Assembly: GCF_910589235.1 (NCBI RefSeq) | Contig: NC_060961.1 | Location: forward strand, 10,817,454-10,881,453 | DNA from: Vespa crabro | Lineage: Eukaryota; Arthropoda; Insecta; Hymenoptera; Vespidae | Direction: 5' to 3' | Length of the DNA stretch: 64,000 nt | Shown: one piece after another, positions 28,918 to 40,521 of the stretch | How the letters are laid out: each line of letters begins with the position of its first letter | Numbering within the stretch: the stretch's first letter is position 1 | The notes under the pieces: generated by a model | The model's database searches: none | What the model was told of the DNA's origin: nothing | The model's input: only the letters and a program-made list of their open reading frames with translations | Translations under genes and position numbers: made by a program

Positions 28918-31900
28918 GCGTATATGAGCGAAAAATCGTATATACGATATGAAAGAATGTTAAAAACTTTGATTCCAATATAAAATAGATGTTTGATCTT
29001 ATGAAATGCAACGATCTTAATCGATTGGTAACATTATTCTAACTGTGGCACAAGTATTATTAAAGATTTCACGATTTTATCTTCGCATATAACGAAATTC
29101 GCTAATGTCGATTACGTATTTCAACAGTTATCATATGAAAACGCGTATTTAAACATAGTTAAAACGTTATATTCTTGTTATATTCTTTATTCTGCATCGA
29201 TTGAATATAAAATCAATGAAATTGAACGAGATTTCAACTTTTCGTTTTTAGACGATACACGTATATGAGCGAAAAATCGTATATACGATATGAAAGAATG
29301 TTAAAAACTTTGATTCCAATATAAAATAGATGTTTGACCTTATGAAATGCAATGTTCTGAATCGATTGGTAACATTTTTCTATCTGTGGCATAAGTATTA
29401 TTAAAGATTTCACGATTTCATCTTCGCATATACCGAAATTCGCGTATGTCGATTACGTTTTTCGACAATTATCATATGAAAACGCGTATTTAAACAAAGG
29501 AAGAACGTTATATTCTTGTTATATTTTTTATTCTGCATCGATAGAATATAAAATCATTGAAATTGAACGAGATTTCAAGTTTTCGTTTTTGGACGATACG
29601 CGTATATGAGCGAAAAATCGTATATACGATATGAAAGAATGTTAAAAACTTTGATTCCAATATAAAATAGATGTTTGATCTTATGGAATGCAATGTTCTG
29701 AATCGATTGGTAACATTTTTCTAACTGTGGCACAAGTATTATTAAAGATTTCACGATTTTATCTTCGCATATACCGAAATTCTCGTATGTCGAATACGTT
29801 TTTGGACAATTATCATATGAAAACGCGCATTTGAACTTAGTAAAAACGTTATATTCTTGTTATATTCTTTATTCTGCATCGATAGAATATGAAATCAATG
29901 AAATTGAACGAGATTTCAACTTTTCGTTTTTCGACGATATGCGTATATGAGCGAAAAATCGTATATACGATATGAAAGATTGTTAAAAACTTTGATTCCA
30001 ATATAAAATAGATGTTTGATCTTATGAAATGCAATGTTCTGATTCGATTGGTAACATTTTTCTAACTGTGGCACAATTATTATTAAAGATTTCACGATTT
30101 TATCTTCGCATATACCGCAATTCGCGTATCTCGATAAGGTTTTTGACTATTATCATATGAAAACGCGTATTTAAACATAGTAAAAACGTCATATTCTTGT
30201 TATATTCTTTATTCTGGATCGATAGAATATAAAATCATTGTAATTGAACGAGATTTCACTTTTCGTTTTTCGACGATACGCGTATATGAGCGAAGAATCG
30301 TATATACGATATGAAAGAATGTTAAAAACTTTGATTCCAATATAAAATAGATGTTTGATCTTATGAAATGCAATGTTCTGAATCGATTGGTAACATTTTT
30401 CTAACTGTGGCACAAGTATTATTAAAGATTTCACGATTTTATCTTCGCATATACCGCAATTTGCGTATGTCGATTACGTTTTTCGACAATTATCATATGA
30501 AAACGCGTATTTAAACATAGTAAAAACGTTATATTCTTGTTATATTCTTTATTCTGCATCGATAGAATATAAAATCAATGAAATTGATCGAGATTACAAG
30601 TTTTCGTTTTTCGACGATACGCGTATAAGAGCGAAAAATCGTATATACGATTTGAAAGTATGTTAAAAACTTTGATTCCAATATAAATTAGATGTTTGAT
30701 CTTATGAAATGCAATGTTCTGAATCGATTGGTAACATTTTTCTAACTGTGGCACAAGTATTATTACAGATTTCACGATTTTATCTTCGCAAATACCGAAA
30801 TTCGCGTACGTCGATTACGTTTTTCGACAATTATCATATGAAAACGCGTATTTAAACATAGTAGAAACGTTATATTCTTGTTATATTCTTTATTCTGCAT
30901 CGATAGAATGTAAAATCATTGAAATTGAACGAGATTTCAAGTTTTCGTTTCCTACGATACGCGTATATGAGCGAAAAATCGAATATACGATATGAAAGAA
31001 TGTTAAAAACTTTGATTCCAATATAAAATAGATGATAGATCTTATGGAATGCAATGTTCTGAATCGATTGGTATCATTTTTCTAACTGTGGCACAAGTAT
31101 TATTAAAGATTTCACGATTTTATCTTCAGATATACCGAAATTCGCGTATGTTGATTACGTTTTTCGACTATTATCATATGAAAACGCGTATTTAAACATA
31201 GTAGAAACGTTATATTCTTGTTATATTCTTTATTCTGCATCGATAGAATATAAAATCAATGAAATTGAAGGAGATTTCAAGTTTTCGTTCTTCGATGATA
31301 CGCGTATATGAGCGAAAAATCGTATATACGATATGAAAGAATGTTAAAAACTTTGATTCCAATATAAAATAGATGTTTGATCTTATGAAATGCAACGTTC
31401 TTAATCGATTGGTAACATTATTCTAACTGTGGCACAAGTATTATTTAAGATTTCACGATTTTATCTTCGCATATAACGAAATTCGCTAATGTCGATTACG
31501 TATTTCAACAGTTATCATATGAAAACGCGTATTTAAACATAGTTAAAACGTTATATTCTTGTTATATTCTTTATTCTGCATCGATTGAATATAAAATCAA
31601 TGAAATTGAACGAGATTTCAACTTTTCGTTTTTAGACGATACACGTATATGAGCGAAAAATCGTATATACGATATGAAAGAATGTTAAAAACTTTGATTC
31701 CAATATAAAATAGATGTTTGACCTTATGAAATGCAATGTTCTGAATCGATTGGTAACATTTTTCTATCTGTGGCATAAGTATTATTAAAGATTTCACGAT
31801 TTCATCTTCGCATATAACGAAATTCGCGTATGTCGATTACGTTTTTCGACAATTATCATATGAAAACGCGTATTTAAACAAAGGAAGAACGTTATATTCT

Positions 31901-31983
31901 TGTTATATTCTTTATTCTGCATCGATAGAATATGAAATCAATGAAATTGAACGAGATTTCAACTTTTCGTTTTTCGACGATAT
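28918..31983. repeat. Second 9-mer HOR (3066 bp), copy B
   Basis: This is the tandem duplicate of the preceding block, with matching to 32038. I noticed one difference: gattcc near 29995 where copy A has gactcc near 26929. The following sequence at 32039 again has gactcc and continues like copy A near 26930 for part of a monomer, with new changes (tatgtcgataagg). A third, decayed or converted partial copy therefore starts there. The dimer occurs here at about 29007-29500 and 31391-31885. Confidence 0.92.
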
Positions 31984-34900
31984 GCGTATATGAGCGAAAA
32001 ATCGTATATACGATATGAAAGAATGTTAAAAACTTTGACTCCAATATAAAATAGATGTTTGATCTTATGAAATGCAATGTTCTGATTCGATTGGTAACAT
32101 TTTTCTAACTGTGGCACAATTATTATTAAAGATTTCACGATTTTATCTTCGCATATACCGCAATTCGCGTATGTCGATAAGGTTTTTGACAATTATCATA
32201 TGAAAACGCGTATTTAAACATAGTAAAAACGTCATATTCTTGTTATATTCTTTATTCTGGATTGATAGAATATAAAATCAATGTAATTGAACGAGATTTC
32301 ACTTTTCCTTTTTCGACGATACGCGTATATGAGCGAAGAATCGTATATACGATATGAAAGAATGTTAAAAACTTTGATTCCAATATAAAATAGATGTTTG
32401 ATCTTATGAAATGCAATTTTCTGAATCGATTGGTAACATTATTCTAACTGTGGCACAAGTATTATTAAAGATTTCACGATTTTATCTTCGCATATACGGA
32501 AATTCGCGTATGTCGATTACGTTTTTCGACAATTATCATATGAAAACGCGTATTTAAACATAGTAAAAACGTTATATTCTTGTTATATTCTTTATTCTGC
32601 ATCGATAGAATATAAAATCATTGAAATTGAAACAGATTTCAAGTTTTCGTTTTTCGAAGATACGCGTATATGAGCGAAGAATCGTATATACGATATGAAA
32701 GAATGTTAAAAACTTTGATTCCAATATAAAATAGATGTTTGATCTTATGAAATGCAATGTTCTGAATCGATTGGTAAATTTTCTAAATGTGGCACAAGTA
32801 TTATTCAAGATTTCACGATTTTATCTTCGCATATACCGAAATTCGCGTATGTCGATTACGTTTTTCGACAATTATCATATGAAAACGCGTATTTAAACAT
32901 AGTAAAAACGTTATATTCTTGTTATATTCTTTATTCTGCATCTATAGAATATAAAATCATTGAAATTGAACGAGATTTCAAGTTTTCGCTTTTCGACGAT
33001 ACGCGTATATGAGCGAAAAATCGTATATGATATGAAAGAATGTTAAAAACTTTGATTCCAATATAAAATAGATGTTTGATCTTATGAAATGCAATGTTCT
33101 GAATCGATTGGCAACATTTTTCTAACTGTGGCACAAGTATTATTAAAGATTTTATGATTCAATCTTCGCATATACCGATATTCGCATATGTCCATTACGT
33201 TTTTCGACAATTATCATAAGAAAACGCGTATTTAAACATAGTAAGAACGTTATATTCTTGTTATATTCTTTATTCTGCATCGATAGAATATAAAATCATT
33301 GAAATTGAACAAGATTTCAAGTTTTCGTTTCTCGACGATACGCGTATATGAGCGAAAAATCTTATATACGGTATGAAAGAATGTTAAAAACTTTGATTCC
33401 AATATAAAATAGATGTTTGAACTTATGAAATGCAATGTTCTGAATCGATTGGTAACATTTTTCTAACTGTGGCACAAGTATTATTAAAGATTTCACGATT
33501 TTATCTTCGCATATACCGAAATTCGCGTATGTCGATTACGTTTTTCGACAATTATCTTATGAAAACGCGTATTTAAACATAGTAAAAACGTTATATTCTT
33601 GTTATATTCTTTATTCTGCATCGATAGAATATAAAATCATTGAAATTGAAACAGATTTCAAGTTTTCGTTTTTCGAAGATACGCGTATATGAGCGAAGAA
33701 TCGTATATACGATATGAAAGAATGTTAAAAACTTTGATTCCAATATAAAATAGATGTTTGATCTTATGAAATGCAATGTTCTGAATCGATTGGTAACTTT
33801 TTTCTAATTGTGGCACAAGTATTATTAAAGATTTCACGATTTTATCTTCGCATATACCGAAATTCGCGTATGTCGATTACGTTTTTCGACAATTATCATA
33901 TGAAAACGCGTATTTAAACATAGTAAAAACGTTATATTCTTGTTATATTCTTTATTCTGCATCGATAGAATATAAAATCATAGAAATTGAACGAGATATC
34001 AAGTTTTCGTTTTTCGACGATACGCGTATGTGAGTGAAAAATCTTATATACGATATGAAAGAATGTTAAAAACTTTGATTCCAATATAAAATAGATTTTT
34101 GACATTATGAAATGCAATTTTCTGAATCGATTGGTAACATTATTCTAACTGTGGCACAAGTATTATTAAAGATTTCACGATTTTATCTTCGCATATACGG
34201 AAATTCGCGTATGTTGATTACGTTTTTCGACAATTATCATAAGAAAACGCGTATTTAAACAAAGTAAAAACGTTATATTCTTGTTATATTCTTTATTCTG
34301 CATCGATAGAATATAAAATCATTGAAATTGAACAAGATTTCAAGTTTTCGTTTCTCGACGATACGCGTATATGAGCGAAAAATCTTATATACGGTATGAA
34401 AGAATGTTAAAAACTTTGATTCCAATATAAAATAGATGTTTGACCTTATGAAATGCAATGTTCTGAATCGATTGGTAACATTTTTCTAACTGTGGCACAA
34501 GTATTATTAAAGATTTCACGATTTTATCTTCGCATATACCGAAATTCGCGTATGTCGATTACGTTTTTCGTCAATTATCATATGAAAACGCGTATATAAA
34601 CATAGTAAAAACGTTATATTCTTGTTATATTCTTTATTCTGCATCGATAGAATATAAAATCATTGAAATTGAACGAGATTTCAACTTTTCGATTTTCGAA
34701 GATACGCGTATATGAGCTAAAAATCGTATATACGATATGAAAGAATGTTAAAAACTTTGATTCCAATTTAAAATAGATGTTTGATCTTATGAAATGCAAT
34801 GTTCTGAATCGATTGGTAACATTTCTCTAACTGTGGCACAAGTATTTTTAAAGATTTCACGATTTCATCTTGGCATATACCGAAATTCGCGTATGTCGAT

Positions 34901-36606
34901 TACGTTTATCGACAATTATCATATGAAAATGCGTATGTAAACATAGTGAAAACGTTATATTCTTGTTATATTCTTTATTCTGCATCTACAGAATATAAAA
35001 TCAATGATATTGAACGAGATTTCAAGTTTTCGTTTTTCGACGATACGCGTATATGAGCGAAAAATCGTATATACGATACGAAAGAAAGTTAAATACTTTG
35101 ATTTCAATATAAAATAGATGTTTGATCTTATGAAATGCAATGTTCTGAATCGATTGGTAACATTTTTCTAACTGTGGCACAAGTATTATTAAAGATTTCA
35201 CGATTTTATCTTCGCAAATACCGAAATTCGCGTACGTCGATTACGTTTTTCGACAATTATCATATGAAAACGCGTATTTAAACATAGTTAAAACGTTATA
35301 TTCTTGTTATATTCTTTATTCTGCATCGATAGAATGTAAAATCATTGAAATTGAACGAGATTTCAAGTTTTCGTTTCCGACGATACGCGTATATGAGCGA
35401 AAAATCGAATATACGATATGAAAGAATGTTAAAAACTTTGATTCCAATATAAAATAGATGATAGATCTTATGAAATGCAATGTTCTGATCGGTTTGTAAC
35501 ATTTTTCTAACTGTGGCACAAGTATTATTAAAGATTTCACGAGTTTATCTTCGCATATAACGAAATTCGCTAATGTTGATTACGTATTTCAACAGTTATC
35601 ATATGAAAACGCGTATTTAAACATAGTTAAAACGTTATATTCTTGTTATATTCTTTATTCTGCATCGATAGAATATAAAATCAATGAAATTGAAGGAGAT
35701 TTCAAGTTTTCGTTCTTCGATGATACGCGTATATGAGCGAAAAATCGTATATACGATATGAAAGAATGTTAAAAACTTTGATTCCAATATAAAATAGATG
35801 TTTGATCTTATGAAATGCAATGTTCTTAATCGATTGGTAACATTTTTCTAACTGTGGCACAAGTATTATTAAAGATTTCACGATTTTATCTTCGCATATA
35901 CCGAAATTCGCGTATGTCGATTAAGTTTTTCGACAATTATCATATGAAAACGCGTATTTAAACATAGTAGAAACGTTATATTCCTGTTATATTCTTATTC
36001 TGCATCGATAGAATATAAAATCAATGAAATTGAACGAGATTTCAACTTTTCGTTTTTCGACGATACGCGTATATGAGCGAAAAATCGTATATTCGATATG
36101 AAAGAATGTTAAAAACTTTGATTCCAATATAAAATAGATGTTTGATCTTATGAAATGCAATGTTCTGAATCGATTGGTAACATTTTTCTAACTGTGGCAC
36201 AAGTATTATTAAAGATTTCACGATTTTATCTTCGCATATACTGAAATTCGCGTATGTCGATTAAGTTTTTCGACAATTATCATATGAAAACGCGTATTTA
36301 AACATAGTAGAAACGTTATATTCCTGTTATATTCTTATTCTGCATCGATAGAATATAAAATCAATGAAATTGAACGAGATTTCAACTTTTCGTTTTTCGA
36401 CGATACGCGTATATGAGCGAAAAATCGTATATACGATATGAAAGAATGTTAAAAACTTTGATTTCAATATAAAATAGATGATTGATCTTATGAAATGCAA
36501 TGTTCTGAATCGATTGGTAACATTTTTCTAACTATGGCACAAGTATTGTTAAAGATTTCACGATTTTATCTTCGCATATACCGAAATTCGCGTATGTCGA
36601 TTACGA
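31984..36606. repeat. Satellite monomers, loosely ordered, with short local duplications
   Basis: About 13-14 units. A three-monomer spacing links 33250 and 34273 (gaacaagatttc, tttctcgacg, cttatatacgg), and 32572 is paired with 33591 (gaaacagatttc, cgaagatacg). A unit near 33010 has lost 2 bp of the 14-bp palindrome (atcgtatatgatatg). A relative of the 25.9-kb dimer (cgctaatg, tatttcaacag) sits near 35569. Two successive units at about 35880-36220 and 36221-36560 are near-identical (ttcctgttatattcttattctg, gattaag). This looks like an older, less homogenised stretch. Confidence 0.78.
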
Positions 36607-37294
36607 TTTTCGACAATTATCATATGAAAACGCGTATTTAAACATAGTAAAAACGTTATATTCATGTAATATTCTTTATTCTGCATCGATAGAATATAAA
36701 ATCAATGAAATTAAACGAGATTTCAAGTTTTGTTTTTCGACGATACACGTATATGAGCGAAGAATCTTATATACGATATGAAAGAATGTTAAAAACTTTG
36801 ATTCCAATATAAAATAGATGTTTGATCTTATGAAGTGCAATGTTATGAATCGATTGGTGACATTTTTCTAACTGTGGCACAAGAATTATTAAAGATTTCA
36901 CGATTTTATCTTCGCATATACCGAAATTCGCGTATGTCGATTACGTTTTTCGACAATTATCATATGAAAACGCGTATTTAAACATAGTAAAAACGTTATA
37001 TTCATGTAATATTCTTTATTCTGCATCGATAGAATATAAAATCAATGAAATTAAACGAGATTTCAAGTTTTGTTTTTCGACGATACGCGTATATGAGCGA
37101 AGAATCTTATATACGATATGAAAGAATGTTAAAAACTTTGATTCCAATATAAAATAGATGTTTGATCTTATGAAGTGCAATGTTATGAATCGATTGGTGA
37201 CATTTTTCTAACTGTGGCACAAGAATTATTAAAGATTTCACGATTTTATCTTCGCATATACCGAAATTCGCGTATGTCGATTACGTTTTTCGAC
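36607..37294. repeat. Tandem duplicate monomer pair (340-bp offset)
   Basis: 36607-36954 matches 36947-37294 at offset 340. Shared marks are catgtaat, attaaacgag, a 1-bp loss in aagttttgtttttcg, gaagtgcaatgttatg, ggtgac and aagaatt. The one difference I noticed is gatacacg near 36738 against gatacgcg. The same monomer type recurs at 37700, 40430 and 42130 as the unit preceding the 6-mer start, so this pair is a single-unit duplication within that family. Confidence 0.82.
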
Positions 37295-38817
37295 CATTAT
37301 CATATGAAAACGCGTATTTAAACATAGCAAAAACGTTATATTCTTGTTATATTCTTTATTCTGCATCGATAGAATATAAAATCATTGAAATTAAACGAGA
37401 TTTCAAGTTTTCGTTTTTCGACGATACGCGTATATGAGCGAAGAATCGTATATACGATATGAAAGAATGTTAAAAACTTTGATTCCAATATAAAATAGAT
37501 GTTTGATCTTATGAAATGCAATGTTCTGAATCGATTGGTAACATTTTTCTAACTATGGCACAAGTATTGTTAAAGATTTCACGATTTTATCTTCGCATAT
37601 ACCGAAATTCGCGTATGTCGATTACGTTTTTCGACAATTATCATATGAAAACGCGTATTTAAACATAGTAAAAACGTTATATTCATGTAATATTCTTTAT
37701 TCTGCATCGATAGAATATAAAATCAATGAAATTAAACGAGATTTCAAGTTTTGTTTTTCGACGATACGCGTATATGAGCGAAGAATCTTATATACGATAT
37801 GAAAGAATGTTAAAAACTTTGATTCCAATATAAAATAGATGTTTGATCTAATGAAGTGCAATGTTCTGAATCGATTGGTGACATTTTTCTAACTGTGGCA
37901 CAAGAATTATTAAAGATTTCACGATTTTATCTTCGCAAATACCGAAATTCGCGTATGTCGATTTCGTTTTTCGACAATTATCATACGAAAACGCGTATTT
38001 AAACATAGTAAAAACGTTATATTCTTGTTATACTCTTTATTCTGCATCGATAGAATATAAAATCATTGAAATTGAACGAGATTTCAAGTTTTCGATTTTC
38101 GACGATACGCGTATATGAGCGAGAAATCGTATATACGATATGAAAGAATGTTAAAAACTTTGATTCCAATATAAAATAGATGTTTGATCTTATGAAAGGC
38201 AATGTCCTGAATCGATTGGTAACATTTTTCTAACTGTGGCACAAGTATTATTAAAGATTTCACGTTTTCATCTTCGCATATACGGAAATTCGCGTATGTC
38301 GATTACGTTTTTCGACAATTATCATATGAAAACGCCTATTTAAACATAGTAAAAACTTTATATTCTTGTAATATTCTTTATTCTGCATCGATAGAATATA
38401 AAATCATTGAAATTGAACGAGATTTCAAGTTTTCGTTTTTCGACGATACGCGTATATGAGCGAAAAATCGTATATACGATATGAAAGAATGTTAAAAACT
38501 TTGATTCCAATATAAAATAGATGTTTGATCTTATGAATTGCAATGTTCTGATCGATTGGTAACATTTTTCTAACTGTGGCACAAGTATTATTAAAGATTT
38601 CACGATTTTATCTTCGCATATACCGAAATTCGCGTATGTCGTTTACGTTTTTCGACTATTATCATATGAAAACGCGTATTTAAACATAGTAAAAACGTTA
38701 TATTCTTGTTATACTCTTTATTCTGCATCGATAGAATAAAAAATCATTGAAATTGAACGAGATTTCAAGTTATCGTTTTTCGAAGATACGCGTATATGAG
38801 CGAAGAATCGTATATAC

Positions 38818-39158
38818 GATATGAAAGAATGTTAAAAACTTTGATTCCAATATAAAATAGATGTTTGATCTTATGAAATGTAATGTTCTGAATCGATTGG
38901 AAACATTTTTCTAACTGTGGCACAAGAATTATTAAAGATTTCACGATTTTATCTTCGCATATACCGAAATTCGCGTATGTCGATTACGTTTTTCGACCAT
39001 TATCATATGAAAACGCGTATTTAAACATAGCAAAAACGTTATATTCTTGTTATATTCTTTATTCTGCATCGATAGAATATAAAATCATTGAAATTGAACG
39101 AGATTTCAACTTTTCGTTTTTCGACGATACGCGTATATGAGCGAAAAATCGTATATAC
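38818..39158. repeat. Representative 341-bp satellite monomer
   Basis: One unit, phased from gatatgaa to the next gatatgaa. Ordered landmarks: an AATATAAAAT word near unit position 32; an ATCGATTGG word near 76; a tggcacaag word near 101; three same-orientation CGCGTAT words at 38972, 39014 and 39130; an 11-bp direct duplication at 39038-39059; a second AATATAAAAT near unit position 259; and a dyad-rich end at 39117-39161. The word cgtttttcgac occurs twice per typical unit, about 128 bp apart, which hints at shorter ancestral subunits, but I saw no clean half-monomer periodicity. A near-consensus unit has about 98 G+C of 341 (29%). Private changes here against the common form include aatgtaatg, ggaaacat, gaccat and catagc. 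The length, 3n+2, rules out an open frame continuing through successive units. Confidence 0.9.
39038..39059. repeat. 11-bp tandem duplication inside the monomer (example copy)
   Basis: The 11-mer gttatattctt occurs twice back to back, followed by a partial third (tattct). Nearly all monomers carry it. Variants include ttatactctt (common right of 38 kb), ttcttgtaat, and ctttcttctg in the left domain. The second copy sits in the part of the monomer where 1-bp losses recur (attcttattctg near 23050, 24754, 35993 and 36333), as expected from slippage. Confidence 0.8.
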
Positions 39159-39161
39159 GAT
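39117..39161. repeat. Dyad-symmetry segment of the monomer (example copy)
   Basis: TTTTTCG at 39117-39123 pairs with CGAAAAA at 39142-39148, a 7-bp inverted repeat. Its 18-base loop holds the perfect 10-bp palindrome ATACGCGTAT (39127-39136). The perfect 14-bp palindrome ATCGTATATACGAT follows at 39148-39161 and spans the junction to the next unit. The segment is present in nearly every monomer. Some copies damage the 14-bp palindrome, for example a 2-bp loss near 7146, 9528 and 11910, and another near 33026. Such dense dyad symmetry can form cruciforms or bind a dimeric protein. Both roles are inference. Confidence 0.85.
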
Positions 39162-40521
39162 ATGAAAGAATGTTAAAAACTTTGATTCCAATATAAAATA
39201 GATGTTTGATCTTATGAAATGCAATGTTCTGAATCGATTGGTAACATTTTTCTAACTGTGGCACAAGTATTATTAAAGATTTCACGATTTTATCTTCGCA
39301 TATACCGAAATTCGCGAATGTCCATTACGTTTTTCGACAATTATCATTTGAAAACGCGTATTTAAACATAGTAAAAACGTTATATTCTTGTTATATTCTT
39401 TATTCTGCATCGATAGAATATAAAATCATTGAAATTGAACGAGATTTCAAGTTTTCGTTTTTCGACGATACGCGTATATGAGCGAAAAATAGTATATACG
39501 ATATGAAAGATTGTTAAAAACTTTGATTCCAATATAAAATAGATGTTTGATCTTATGAAATGCAATGTTCTGAATCGATTGGTAACATTTTTCTAACTGT
39601 GACACAAGTATTATTAAAGATTTCACGATTTTATCGTCGCATATACGGAAATTCGCGTATGTCGATTACGTTTTTCGACAATTATCATATGAAAACGCGT
39701 ATTTAAACATAGTAAAAACGTTATATTCTTGTTATATTCTTTATTCTGCATCGATAGAATATAAAATCATTGAAATAGAAAGAGATTTCAAGTTTTCGTT
39801 TTTCGACGATACGCGTATATGAGCGAAAAATCGTATATACGATATGAAAGAATGTTAAAAACTTTGATTTCAATATAAAATAGATGATTGATCTTATGAA
39901 ATGCAATGTTCTGAATCGATTGGCATCATTTTTCTAACTGTGGCAGAAGTATTATTAAAGATTTCACGTTTTTATCTTCGCATATACCGAAATTCGCGTA
40001 TGTCGATTACGTTTTTCGACAATTATCATATGAAAACGCGTATTTAAACCTATTAAAAACGTTATATTCTTGTTATATTCTTTATTCTGCATCGATAGAA
40101 TATAAAATCATTGAAATTGAACGAGATTCCAAGTTATCGCTTTTCGAAGATACGCGTATATGAGCGAAGAATCGTATATACGATATGAAAGAATGTTAAA
40201 AACTTTGATTCCAATATAAAATAGATGTTTGATCTTATGAAATGCAATGTTCTGAATCGATTGGTAACATTTTTCTAACTATGGCACAAGTATTGTTAAA
40301 GATTTCACGATTTTATCTTCGCATATACCGAAATTCGCGTATGTCGATTACGTTTTTCGACAATTATCATATGAAAACGCGTATTTAAACATAGTAAAAA
40401 CGTTATATTCATGTAATATTCTTTATTCTGCATCGATAGAATATAAAATCAATGAAATTAAACGAGATTTCAAGTTTTGTTTTTCGACGATACGCGTATA
40501 TGAGCGAAGAATCTTATATAC

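Larger units (their letters stand above)
37295..40521. repeat. Satellite monomers related to the 6-mer family
   Basis: The units here are precursors or broken copies of the 6-mer. The stretch around 37336-38350 corresponds to 41765-42780 at an offset of 4429 (13 monomers). The stretch around 38500-39000 corresponds to 40885-41390 at an offset of 2385 (seven monomers; marks ttctgatcgattgg, gtcgtttacg, agaataaaaaatc). Units 39159-40140 are closer to the common form. The offsets change from block to block, so I do not assign a fixed HOR. Confidence 0.78.

Noticed and set aside
32752..33012. Plus-strand frames of 65-87 codons (also near 10683, 14087, 56258, 57285 and 58308)
   Set aside because: They are chance frames in a repeat, opened by local one-base changes. 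Those at 56-61 kb depend on the added homopolymer bases. There is no promoter, codon bias or family similarity.
38849..38859. TATAAAA-like words (aatataaaat, twice per monomer) as promoters
   Set aside because: They are expected by chance in 71% AT sequence, and nothing downstream is transcribed that I can identify. Satellite transcription is possible but has no evidence here.
39014..39020. ACGCGT as a yeast-type MluI cell-cycle box
   Set aside because: The word is present in most units, but there is no gene downstream, and a fungal regulatory reading does not fit a 64-kb satellite array.
38818..39158. Ancestral ~170-bp dimer structure of the monomer
   Set aside because: Repeated words (atatgaaa, taaaaac, cgtttttcgac, cgcgtat) are found at unequal spacings (186, 198, 128, and 42/116 bp), so no consistent half-unit alignment is supported.
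39039..39224. Recurrent 61-codon minus-strand open frame (one per monomer, starting MHFIRSNIYF in most copies; longer variants up to 123 codons)
   Set aside because: It is a by-product of the repeat. It recurs at the monomer spacing, and 341 and 340 are not multiples of 3, so copies do not fuse. Small indels and stops abolish it in many units, and synonymous and nonsynonymous changes appear without a bias I can see. No domain is recognisable.
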